Positions 35,432 through 46,705 of a DNA stretch of 64,000 nt are shown in pieces (the stretch's first letter is position 1; each line of letters begins with the position of its first letter). The notes below the pieces were generated by a model, which was not told where the DNA came from, did no database searches, and saw only the letters and a program-made list of their open reading frames with translations. This DNA comes from Sisyra terminalis (taxonomy: Eukaryota; Arthropoda; Insecta; Neuroptera; Sisyridae), in NCBI GenBank assembly GCA_958496175.1, contig OY292276.1, positions 55,503,080 to 55,567,079 of the forward strand. Reading direction: 5' to 3'. Position numbers and translations under genes: made by a program.

Positions 35432-35789
35432 AAAATTGAATTACGAAAATTAATTAATTTCAATAATATTGCTACATTTTTAATTTTTAAATTATTAACA
35501 ATTAAATTGATATACATTGTATTTTATTTATTTATATTTACTCCTATCAAAACATTAAACATGTTAAAACTCATATGCATACTAAAAATCCTTAAATTCT
35601 CATCTATTCATGAGTTTAAAGGCATACATAGATATTTCTAAACATATTTTTGTTTTAGTCTATTTGTGTCCTTAGAAATTGTATTATTCTTTTGGCCAAT
35701 TCGATCCTAAGGTTCCTATTATTCAGGGACTGGAAGCTTACTGGAAATATTCCTATTTTCTTCAGTACTTCCTTAAACATAATATTTGT

Positions 35790-36012
35790 TTTTTGCGCCC
35801 AACCAACGTCATTTAAAAACAACTGTTATATTTTTGAATATTAGACAAGAAGTTTTAAACTCATTACCTATCCCATAAACTAAGGAGCATAATGGATGTA
35901 GTGGTATGACCAATTATGGCAATTTTACTATTCCACCAGGACAATATAACCCAGTAGATTCACCACTGTATTTTAATGCTTTACAATATTGACAAATGAT
36001 TGTCATTTCCCC
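35790..36012 (-). pseudogene. Helitron-type (helicase-like N-terminal) fragment
   Basis: The minus strand reads TIICQYCKALKYSGESTGLY, CPGGIVKLP, then LVIPLHPLCSLVYGIGNEFK and FKNITVVFK. This is the CxxC-ALxxxxE...CxxGKVxLPxLxxPPxPLxxL...FxxNIRxYNxxF block at the start of Helitron helicase-like proteins. The His/Cys layout and the order of blocks match. Stops interrupt it and the Rep and helicase domains are absent. Confidence 0.75.
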
Positions 36013-37888
36013 AATTTTTACATATTACAATAAATATTAAGTAAAATATGTAAATATTAGTAAATGGCAGTACTTTTGGAAAGTCACAAAGCCAATAAAT
36101 GACATATTTTGTTTGTTGTCAAATATTTATTAGTGTCAGTGTCTACTCTGTCTATTTGGCCTATTTGACAGGTATTAACAGTTTATGTAGGGAAATTTTT
36201 TTTTGCTTTTACAATTTTCCATACAACTTTTTCCTGTTTTCTCATCTTTTAAACCTTCTTTTGCCTTCTACAAATATTACAACACCAAAATGAGCCAAAG
36301 CGGTTCAGACACATTCAAGATTTTGCAAGACCTACATGTCTCAAATTATTTTTATATAAAAAAAACACACTTTAATTACTCTATAACTCTTGGATGATTT
36401 AATTTTTAAATCTTGCTTCCTGATTTCGACTTTGAATCCAAAATGGATCAAAAAGAAGAATTGACCTTAGAAATTTTTGGTACATAAACTTACCTGGTTT
36501 ATTCAAAATTTCAATGAATAGATTAAAAAATGGGAAAACAACCTCAACAATATTTTCTTTAAGACTTATCAGAAAAAATATTTTTTCTACAACCCCTTCA
36601 ACATTGACAGTGTAGAAAGTTGAGGTATTAGATATCTCTTTTTTTCAAATAAACAACTGAGAATTTAACCTTTAATTTTCCCGACTCTTTGATCTTAAAT
36701 GAATGCGGTGATATATCTATACAGGAACAAGAAGCTGCCGGGTAATAAACTTCCCCCGCATTTCTCCAGTCCACTTCTATTCCCATTTTTTCCCGTTCTG
36801 TTTGGCCTCGAAAAAGGGCGAGTACACGAGAGAGTACAATCAACCTAAATGGACCAATTCAAAGCAAATGCGATGCCGAGTCCTTTAGGCCTCTGGTCGA
36901 ATGGGGTTTTGAATGCGGCACCCAAACAACGACCAACGCGAGATGAGTTTCGAGAGATATATTTATTGTGCGAGTAATTTGCAAAATGTTATTTGCTATT
37001 TGCCTTTACTCTCTTTCTGAATGGCGTATCCCTGTATGAATGCCGCTTATCGCCAATGTGGATCGTTATTATGCGAGAAATTGATGAGTGGCCTACAGAA
37101 AATGGGGGCTTTTTTGCCCCGGGGCCAACGGTCATCTCGCACAACAATGGCCCCCGACACGAATCACGTTCCCTATGTGCCAAGTTCGTGTACACCAAAA
37201 ATATCTCGTCGAAACGATCGCTTTCATTAGGAAAAATAGCAGATAAAATTAAAAATTTCTCATTTTTTCGATTGCATTCATCCCCTTTTTATAATTTCAA
37301 TATTTACGATCGATGGAAATCATTATCTTTCGGCTCAAATATTTGGTTTGCTATTAATTTTACGCTAATAATGGTTGGAAAATGAATGAAAGAGGAGGAA
37401 ATTCTCTTCAAAAAAGGTTCAGTGTTAAATTTTTGAAAGTTTCATATTTCAACAAGTAATGACCCCGAAATACTATCGCCATCTCAGCAATTAAATTCCA
37501 TTGACATGTGATAATGCAGCTGTATCTAGTAAGCGTTGTTTTTTATTGCATTTTTCTTAAGATTTCTCATTAACTTCATTTTACTTTCCTTTTTCTTAAA
37601 TTGTTTTTAAAATTCTATTATACACTTTACAAATGATAAACTTTTTAAGACCTATATTTTTTTGTAAAAGCTTAGATATGATGCCAAGATTCTGTAGTTT
37701 ATAGATATAAATATACAAATATGTATATGGAAGCAAGTATAAACCGGTTGGACAGACCCAAGAGACAATTTATATATATAAAAATCACTTCCTCTTCAAA
37801 TTTCACTGTGCATGATTGTACTCAATTGCTATAGATATTAAATTCAGAATATAGTTTATTTTAGGAATAATTGTATAAATATAACAGA
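36013..37888. other. Noncoding DNA with a GC-richer unique patch
   Basis: About 36860-37240 is GC-richer and contains overlapping open frames on both strands without recognisable motifs. It may be a regulatory island. The rest is AT-rich. Confidence 0.45.
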
Positions 37889-37900
37889 TACTATTTTGTA

Positions 37901-38858
37901 GACTGGACCAAAAAAATCGACTATTTTTTTTTTGAAAAGTATATCAAAAATATTGTTCAAGGTGACAAAAAAAAATATCGGGAAGGTTTGAGCCCTTAAT
38001 ATTAATATTAAGAGGTCTATCATCTTTAATTTCGATTTTTTATTTGTGCTTTCATTTTTGCGTCAATGCTGCCAAACTATCAAGGTAAAAAAATTTATCT
38101 ACACATATATTTATAGAAAATTAAATTTCCTACAAAAAAAAATCTCTTTGAAAATTTTTGCCAGACACGCCGTTTCCGAATAATCAAGTTTTAAACATTG
38201 ATATAATTTTTAGATTTATCTTCTTTATTTTGGAATTTTGTAACTTACGAACAAATAAATATATAGAAATAAAAAATATAAATTCTTAAAGGAAATTTAA
38301 TGCTCTACAAAAAAGGTTTCTTAATATTTTTACATAAAATCACTTTTTCAAAAGTTTTTCACAATTAAAATTGAAGGAAAATTAATTTTTTTTTTCGTTG
38401 TTACACCAATTTTGAAAGTGTGATTTAATGTAAAAACGTTAAGACACCTTTTTTGTAGAGCATTAAACCCTCTTCAAGAATCTATATTGTTCATTTCTAT
38501 ATACTTATTTGTTCGTTAGTTACAAAATTCCAAAATAAAGAAGATATATCAAAAAATTATATCAATGTTTAAAGCTTGATTATTTGGAAACGGCGTGTCT
38601 GGCAAAAATTTTTAAACAGACGTTTTTTTGTAGGGAATTTAATTTTCTATAAATATATGTGCAGATGAATTTTTTTACTTTGATAGTTTGACAGCATTGA
38701 CGCAAAAATGAAAGCACAAATAAAAAATCGAAATTAAAAATGATAGACCTCTTAAAATTAATATTAAGGGTTCAAACCTTCCCGATATTTTTCTTTTGTC
38801 ACCTTGAACAATATTTTCGATATACTTTTAAAAAAAATAGTTTTTTTTTTTGGTCGTC
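37901..38858. mobile_element. Large foldback element, copy B
   Basis: Both arms match those of the 140-1300 element: aaaaaaatcgacta at the left end, the cgccgtttccgaataatcaa block in the left arm, and its complement in the right arm. Here the arms meet almost directly around 38390-38405, because the central spacer is missing. The 12-bp direct repeat tactattttgta flanks it at 37889-37900 and 38859-38870. If the true duplication is 9 bp, as for copy A, the extra matching bases are chance. Confidence 0.85.
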
Positions 38859-38870
38859 TACTATTTTGTA

Positions 38871-41800
38871 TACCTGCTGTATAGTTCTAAATTTTGTCTT
38901 ATTTTGATTTCTTTTATATAAATATCTGTTAAGATTTTACCACTACTATTTAAGGGTTAAGGTAAACTAAGGTAGGCTAGGGACCCTGAGGTTCAATACC
39001 TATCAAATGAAATAAAAAGGTTAAAAAAAGTCATATCTTTTTTCTATTCATCTATAGCGATAGTTCTCCTTGACATCTTCATAACTTTTGGCTTTCCAAA
39101 ATTTAATTCTTTCCTTTTGTTTCTCCAATGACAATCAAATGGTGGATAACGTAATTTGTAATTCCCCTGTCAATATAACTAACAGTAAAAGTAAAACTCG
39201 TATTTGATGACTTCGAGAGTTAGTTCGTCCATTATTTAAGTCTCCTCATTTATTCAAGGTTGTACTTCTTAAACTAGGGGTTGGCTTTCCAGGAAACCCA
39301 GAAGTTCCTATCAGGAAGCCGCGATATTTTTCTTTGAAAATTAGATATTATAAGTACATAAATTAATTACTAAAATCTTAAATTTTGGGGGAGGGAAACC
39401 TTGATTTTTTTTCTGGCTTGGAGAGCTTTGATATGAAAAATTTTAAGATGCACTGATTTAGAGATTCATTTGTCTTCTATTTTACTAACCAGAATTGAAA
39501 ATAGAATCTTTGGCGAATTCTGTGCATTCGGTTTCTCCATTTATATGAATCTTAACTTTCAATTTTATTCGTAAATAGAAAATTAGTTCCGTTACTATCA
39601 ATTGTGTACATATTTAGATGTACTGAAGCATATTCTAAGCATTACAATATAGTAAGTAATGATTAATTACTACATAATTTCTTTTGTTTTTACCAAGACA
39701 CTCTGGATTCAAAATCGCTATACACTTGGCTGTAATAAATCCTCAAGGTTTGGCATCAAACTATGGATTTCCTAATTAAAAAAAAAATCAGTCAATGCGT
39801 GCGACTAGTAATCATCAAATTATCGAAATTGTATTCCTAATTCATCTGAAGAAAAAAAAAAGAAATAACAAAAGAAAAGAGAAAAGAGAAAAAATTGAAT
39901 GAGACTAAAAATCAACAATAGCGCAAAGCTCCTGTTTGTCTTTTTTTTATCGACTTTACAATCAAAACCTAATACCAATGGGAAGAATTTCATACTTCTT
40001 TTAAGTCCTAAAATGACCCAAATACTAGCATAGCTATAATCTTTTAATCAACCATATTTTTTTTTGTCAAAAAAGGATTTTTATTTTTATTTTTAACTCA
40101 ATTCCAAACCAAATATTATCACCAGTATACAATGTACTTCTCAACTCTTTTTCTCATAGCCACCTCATTTTTCCATCATGATACACCCACAATAATCACA
40201 GCCAGCTGTGAATGCGGTTGAATTAAAAAAACCGGATAAGTGGTGAAGCGGGAAAATTAAAACCGAAAATAATTACAAAATTTTCAATTTATAAAACTCG
40301 AGCAAATTTTGTTCTATATTTCTCTCCCACTCTTGCTCTATATATACATATACCTATAGAGAAAGCTTTGGTTCATTTTATTTTTTAATTTCCGTGAGAT
40401 TTAATCGAATAAAAAAATACCTAATTTAATCATTTTTAAAGGTTATGAAATTATAAATTAATATTTTATCCAAAAAAAAAAAAAAGGAACCGAGGAATAA
40501 ATGGCTGTTTGTATAAAACGAAGATCTTATTTGATTAAACTTCTGCGTATTAAATTATCGTTTATTAAACTTAAGTATGTGGAATACACTACACTGTTTT
40601 TTTTTTATTGAAATTTTGAGATTTTTATCGAAAATAGTGCTTATTAAGGCTTTAATTATAGAGATTTAAAGGCTGTTTGAACAAGGTGAGGATAACACTT
40701 AAATTATAGAGGGTAGGCCGATCGATTGAACCGATCTTGTTTGGGTGAAATTAAAATTCAATGAAGATGCCTTTGATTCGATATTCACTTCTTTTTCTTA
40801 ACCAAACAATAAACTCATGAAAAAAAAGAAAGTTAAACATTTGAATATCTTTTATGGTATAACTTCAAAAGATTTTCATTTGTTTATAAAATCCTTAACC
40901 TTATTTTTACGCTATTGAATCACGACTTGTCTTCTGTCTTTTTCTGAACCAATTTTCGGTTTACGACCAATCTATCAAAGCAGTTCAATTGATAATAAAA
41001 CGCACACATATACAAAAAATCTTTACCATTCAAAGCCTTTCATATGTATATGCACTGAAGGGATATTTATTTTCCAAAACAGCTTTCCTCTTTTTATTGT
41101 TTTCTTTCCGCATTTGGTCATTAATCGGCGTTGGCATCAATAAATTTCAGTCGCGCAAAATAAACTTCAGACATCATCAAACCGATGTACTTAAACGATG
41201 CGATAATTTCGGCCACACGAGACATCGAATCGAGCTTTCGAACTTTAGTTCCGAGATATGGCTTAGGTTGGCAACGAGTAACGAACCAGCCAACTATGAC
41301 GATGAGCTTTTCAAGTAATTGTATAGGAGTAGCATTCGTCGCCGTACCCTTTTTCCCCCATTTACCCTTTTTTTATTTTCATTACCATTTTTATGACCTA
41401 ATCGAAACCGACAATTTTTGCTTACGTTTTTCATCTTCATTTCCGCTCCCAATATCCAAAAGCATCCAAGAAAAACAAATGACACGCGCAAAAATTCAAA
41501 ACTTCAAAGCTTCTAGTGCTTTTTTAAACGAAACAACAAATGAGATCAAATCAAATGATTGTTTATGTAAACACTAAAAATACAATTTATTAAAGGACTC
41601 CCCTACTTAAAGAATATCCCTTCTTTCGTCATTGTCTTCAGTTTCATCCCTTACGTGCAACCCCGTGTGTCCGACCGATTTAAAGAATGTCCTCTTTGGC
41701 CCAGTTTTTGTCGCAAAAAAATAAAATTTAATTTACCAAAATAAATCAAATTTCTTGAAACATTTCCCTATTATCTACCATTCGTCTCTCCACCCCCAAA

Positions 41801-43379
41801 CTCCTACCCTCATACCAAAAAAAAAAAAAATCCAACTTTATCTTTCTAAGCTCTTTCGTTTTCTCCAAGCTTTATACACATGTATCATTTGCCCACTCCT
41901 CCATCCCTTATAAATAAATTCATTTTTATTTACGACCAAAAAATTAGGGTTAAAACGCAATGCAGTTCACCCCAAAAACTTTACATAAAAAAAAATAGAT
42001 GGCTGCGAAAAAAATCGTATCGTATTTGTTTATTCAAAGCCCTCTACAATTTTATGCCATGAATTTGATGAGGTAGTCGTTTTTTTTGTTAGGCCGATGC
42101 CAAATTTAAAAATTTTCACAAAAGAATTGCACCGTTTGCAAGTTTGGCACGCGTATTATAGTCGGCTGTGGAAAAATAAAAACAAATGATGAATTCCACA
42201 GCCTACCTTGAACCGTTCAGCTAAAGAGACCGTGAACTTATCAAGTAGACAAACAAATCTCTAATTTATTACATTCGATCGAATCGAATGTTCTTATCGT
42301 TTTGCGAAACTTTTTTTTTCTTCATCCTTCATTTATGTTTCCCTCGTCATTGCTACGTCAATCGAACGCATATTTATATAACCTACAACAATACGAAAAG
42401 TTGAAGAAAACTTTCCCCTAAAAAAAAAAACGAAGCACTACACGATAAATAAATGGCGGCCGAAAACCGAAAAAGCTCTGTTATAAATTTTCGGCAACAA
42501 ATACAAGGTTAGGGGTCGTTATCCGTTTGATTTGGCCAAATTTATATTTCGGCAAAATATATAAATTAATCTCGTCTACTTTCGACGATATTCGTTATCA
42601 TTTTTCTCTTTTACCAGCATATAGAAATGGAATAACCAATTGAGAGTGCTGGGCGAGGGGATGGGGTGCAATAGTAAGCGGGATGAACTTTTCGATTGAA
42701 TTTTATTATTGACAATCATAATTTTCATATTAATAATGATGATGAGAAAGATTTTTTCGCATTTTCTCTTCACCAGGGGGGATGAAATCACCCTCCATCA
42801 CAACCAACTCAGTTGGCACTCTCTTATTTATCTTACATTATCGCTGTGTCTCAGTCCTCATTAGACATTCCATTGCTCGTAAAACCAGGGGGATGAACAT
42901 CTCTGTTTGTCATCAATTGTTTTCGTCGAAAAAAAAAATTAGATAAAATAATTTTAACACATTTTAAATGGAAAAGTCATTATCAACAAAAAAATCCAAT
43001 AAAAGACAATCGCATTCGTCTTTTGTCATCATCACGAACGCCATAACCTTAAGATGAATTCAACTGTATAATATTTAATTTATTCCATGGCCTTCGTTGT
43101 TTCGTAGTATCGTATACGCACCTTCGTTAAATAGTTGAGTAGTAAATCGATTTTTTTTAATTTTCCTCTTGTTCTCCAATTTTATTCTTCTCATTTACAG
43201 TTTATTGACGAGAAGGGGTTACAGTTTCGTCAAACTATTTTTTTTAATTTTATATTTTTTTATTGCACGATCTGCACAGTACTAGTTCCAGCAGACTAGT
43301 GATATACTAGTGATTCGGAACTCAATACTTTATAAGTAAATCAATGGTACTATTCCCCCTCAGCAGTTTTCTTTTGGTC
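38871..43379. other. AT-rich noncoding DNA
   Basis: No transposon protein is recognised. A possible hAT-type end (actaggggttggctttcc) lies near 39276, without a partner. The patch 41150-41350 is GC-richer and holds GAGCTTT twice (near 41221 and 41307). Confidence 0.4.
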
Positions 43380-43568
43380 TCACCTCTTATCCAGTATGCT
43401 TGAATGTTCATCTAGCCTTTCCAGGTATTTTTGCTGAACTTTTGCATTTCCTTTTGTTATCTTAAGCGTTTTTGTGTCTTCATGTATTTTTTTGTCGTTA
43501 ACATAGCAAAAGACGTAGATGTTTTGGAACCTCTGGAGTATTTCTATCTTAGGATAGCTGGATTCCAT
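43380..43568 (-). pseudogene. Jockey-type non-LTR retrotransposon fragment
   Basis: The frame reads IEILQRFQNIYVFCYVNDKK, then IHEDTKTLKI and QQKYLERLDEHSSIL. It matches the segment after the reverse transcriptase in Jockey ORF2 (LQRFQNK.LR.I..A..Y..N..IH.DL.I......YL.RL..H.N.L). It follows in protein order the part preserved at 2101-2275. About 62 codons are open, but both ends are truncated. Confidence 0.75.
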
Positions 43569-43919
43569 ATGTTCATACGAGATTCAGTAAATTTTTGTAA
43601 ATCAAAAGTTTATTTTCCGTGGAAAAAACGGATGATCTAGGGAACAACCAATAAGTCCTCCAAAATTTCCGATTTAGGAGGCTCTTGGTTGCTTTACCTG
43701 GTATTGTTGATTGTGTTCTGGTTAACATGATAACATAATTGATCTATAAGATCTATAAGAGTCGATCTCTTATAATGGTTTCCCTGGTTTCTGTATCATA
43801 AGAACTTCAACTACTTTCCAGTGCCCTGCTATTCCCTTTCTACAAAATTCTTCTACTTCTTCTTTTTACTGGAAACCTCTTCTAAGAGTTCCTTCGGTCT
43901 GCATCCTATAAAAACTATT
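43569..43919. other. Sequence between two LINE fragments
   Basis: No motif is recognised. It may include the 3' noncoding part of the minus-strand LINE that begins at 43920. Confidence 0.4.
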
Positions 43920-44280
43920 GCACCCCATCTTTATTTCTAGTTCCAATTGGACAGGTCTGCTTCTGATATATATCTCAGTAGATAGTCAATTGGATCTTTA
44001 TGTATCTTTCTCAGGTCATATCCAGGAGGACCAAGATTGAGACGACTTTAGTTGATGGCTGGGCAATCAAATAGTACGTGGGAGGAAGTCTCATCTCCCT
44101 CACCATATTTTCTGCGAGCACTTGACTCATTATTCTTTCCTATAGTTTGGGAATACTTTCTCTAATTACAATGTCTTGTTAATAGGTTCTGGACCCATAA
44201 ATGGTATTTTTAATCCTGCCTTTGCAAGTTCGTCTGCCTCCTTGTTACCTTTGATACCAAAGTGCCCCGGCACCTATACG
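43920..44280 (-). pseudogene. RNase H-type LINE fragment (end of RNase H plus tail)
   Basis: The minus strand at 44181-44273 reads VPGHFGIKGNKEADELAKAG then LKIPFMGPEP, the last motif of LINE RNase H. At about 44020-44130 a second frame reads ETSSHVLFDCPAIN, stop, SRLNLGPPGYDL, the conserved tail after the zinc knuckle. Stops and frame changes separate them. The tail is the better preserved relative of the fragment at 7640-7990, so the two belong to one family. The upstream RNase H residues and the reverse transcriptase are absent. Confidence 0.75.
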
Positions 44281-45380
44281 AAGTTTTTTGAGCAAGTTAA
44301 GATATACTGATATTCTGGAGCTTTATTAGATTTTACGTTTTGGATAAAAAGCTTTGTTTATATCTAATACCTTTGATTAGACTTATTAGTTAAATGAGTG
44401 ATCATTAAATTTTTTTAGTGGAACAAATATAAAAGTGCCATTGAAATTGTAAGAGGGATGTTTCACAGCTATCTATATCTAATTAATTACATCATCACTT
44501 GCTCCTGTTTTCATCCCCTGGTCCCCACACCCCCATTCTAATAGTGTTCAATGCTTCGCAATTGCGGTCATTCAGTTTACAGCTCACTAATTTGGTACAG
44601 TGTGACCTCTCAACAACCACTGCACCACATACTCACATACCGTCCATATATAAACGGTACATCTCATCCCTCTCGACCAACCCCTTAAACTTGCAGTTTC
44701 GTTTTTATTTTATTGCATCGTCAAACACATTTTGTTGTTGCAACCAACTACCTACCCCCAATAATTGAGCTCTAAATTAATTGCATTCATTCTATAGTGA
44801 TGCCCCTTGCCCCCTAACGTTCGCTACTCACCAATCACCATAACAATAATCATAAACGTTAAATCATAGTAATTGTGTATTGCTGGTCGACTATCCTCTT
44901 CCAAATCGCTATTTTTCCATATGAGGCAGTTTTGTTTTAGAGAGAGAGAGCAATGGGGGCAATTTGATCTTTGGTTTGTATGAGGTGAATTACTTTCATT
45001 GCTATTGTTGTGATTATTATAACAATTACTGTTTGCGTCGTTTTGTTAGAGTTAATTCATTCATCAGATGTTAAATAACGCTCTAGTTAATTTTATTGAG
45101 GGAATGGGGAAGAGGGATGGTGTAGAGTGGGAGTTGAGGCGAAAATTATTTGTCCCAGGGGAATAATTATAATTGTTGTTGTTGGCAACTATTAATATTG
45201 TAAGAGGGAAAATTGTTTCATTCGTATGTTTGCTATAAAGGGAAAATGAAATGAAGTAAATGTTCAAACTGTTCAAATGTAAATGTTCAAACTTATTTAA
45301 AAAAAATGAACATCGAAAACTAGAATCCAGAAAAGACCTTGAAAGCTCAATTTTTTATCAGATAAAGCTTTCTCTAAAAT
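44281..45380. other. Noncoding DNA
   Basis: The interval is C-rich on the plus strand around 44510-44770, with no recognisable protein. A short (GA)n run lies near 44939. Confidence 0.45.
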
Positions 45381-45550
45381 TCATTATTTTTTATTTTTTT
45401 TTGAAGGACAAAGTAATCTTAGTATTAAGTTTAAAAGTTTAAAGTATTAAGTATTATAGTATTAAGTTTAAATTCTTATCCATGATTATTATACATTAAC
45501 GATTCTTATTTTCTGGATTCTTAATATTCGACGTTTTTATTAAATTTTTT

Positions 45551-45580
45551 GTACTTTTAACGTTTCGCCACTTCAGGTAC
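45551..45580 (-). ncRNA. Degenerate CUGAAG...GAAACG motif (inverted copy)
   Basis: Minus strand: ctgaag, tggc, gaaacg, ttaaaagtac. It matches the plus copy at 45731 but has lost the stem between the two core strands, so it should be inactive. Confidence 0.4.
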
Positions 45581-45730
45581 TCAATTATAAACATCAATTG
45601 TTAAATCGATGTAAAATAATCTCGGCATTCATACGACTGTCCTTCTCATAATAATTCAATAAAATGTAAAATAAATAACATTATAACAAATAATTTACAT
45701 AAAAAAAAGAATATTTTTACACCTGAGTAC

Positions 45731-45768
45731 CTGAAGAAGCTGCCAAAAGTGACGAAACGTTAAAAGTA
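45731..45768 (+). ncRNA. Hammerhead-like motif (weak)
   Basis: CUGAAGA and GAAAC are separated by 16 bases with poor pairing, then GUUAAAA and GUA could form a minimal helix III ending in a cleavage triplet. Core bases are present but helix II is damaged. Confidence 0.35.
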
Positions 45769-46120
45769 CAAAAAATTTAATAAAAAAATCGAATATTAAG
45801 TATCCAGAAAATAAGAATCGTTAATGTTTAAAAATTATATCAAGTCTATAACTGTTACTCGGAACTTTGTCCACGGGGCATTAACGTGTTTATTTTTTTC
45901 CAAAAATATACGGATTGATTCAAAACTTATTGTACATTTAGGGGTCAAAACAAAACTGTTTTTTCGTAAGAATTTTGTTCTTTAATCATTACCTTTGATC
46001 TAAATTCACCAGGGGGAAGTTTTTTTTAAGGTTTGATTTTGATGACCATCTGATTTTTTCATTGGTGTCTAGATTTACTTAAGAGTTTACTATAAAGTCA
46101 CATAAGCCTACTTTATTATC

Positions 46121-46157
46121 TTCAAAGAAGTTGCTTAGCAATCGAAATACGTATCTG
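46121..46157 (+). ncRNA. Ribozyme-like core, tandem unit 1
   Basis: It has the same stem (GUUGC, UUA, GCAAU), GAAA, UACGUAUC and UG as the elements at 18.2 and 21.9 kb. The CUGANGA strand has become UUCAAAGA, so cleavage is not expected. Confidence 0.4.
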
Positions 46158-46608
46158 CCCATTGCATCTAATTAAATAAGTTAAAATTCATGACAAAAAA
46201 CTTACTCTATGATGAAACATGAAACTCTAAGGTTCACCATTATTTTTTTTTTTTTTGAGGACAAAATAATATTTTGGTATGAAGTTTAAAAATTATATCA
46301 AATCTATATTTGTTACTCGGGACTTCGTCCACGAGGCATTAACGTGTTTATTTCTTTCGAAAATAAACGGATTGATTCAAAACTTATTGTACATTTAGGG
46401 GTCAAAACAAAACGGTTTTTCGTAAATATTTTGTTCTTTAATCATTTCCTTTGAGCTTAATCCACCAGGGGGTGTTTTTTTTAAGTTTGATTTTGATGAC
46501 AATCTAATTTTTTGATTAGTGTCTAGATTGGCTTTTTACATTATTTCATTGGTGTCAAGATTTACTAAAGAGTTTGCTTTATAGTCACATAAGCCTTCTT
46601 AATTATCT

Positions 46609-46645
46609 TCGAAGAAATTGCTTAGCAATCGAAATACGTATCTGC
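46609..46645 (+). ncRNA. Ribozyme-like core, tandem unit 2
   Basis: AUUGC, UUA, GCAAU stem with GAAA and UACGUAUC. The first core strand reads UUCGAAGA. It is degenerate, as in unit 1. Confidence 0.4.
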
Positions 46646-46705
46646 CCATTGCATCTAATTAGATAAGCTAAATTCATGACACAAAACTTACTTTATGATG
46701 AAACA

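Larger units (their letters stand above)
45381..46705. repeat. Tandem/inverted repeat complex, Penelope-like terminal structure
   Basis: Two tandem units of about 420 bp share period 458: gtttaaaaattatatcaa starts at 45826 and 46284, and each ends near gatgaaaca(t/g)gaaac. Before them, 45480-45620 and 45710-45835 form an inverted repeat centred near 45665; the shared block includes cgaaacgttaaaagtac and agaaaataagaatcgttaat. Each tandem unit ends with the ttgcttagcaatcgaaatac core seen in the ribozyme-like elements at 18.2 and 21.9 kb. Tandem plus inverted terminal repeats with hammerhead cores are described for Penelope-like elements. No reverse transcriptase is seen here, so the assignment is tentative. 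Confidence 0.7.

Noticed and set aside
39260..39300. hAT-like end (actaggggttggctttcc)
   Set aside because: No partner end or target duplication could be found, so it is not listed as an element.
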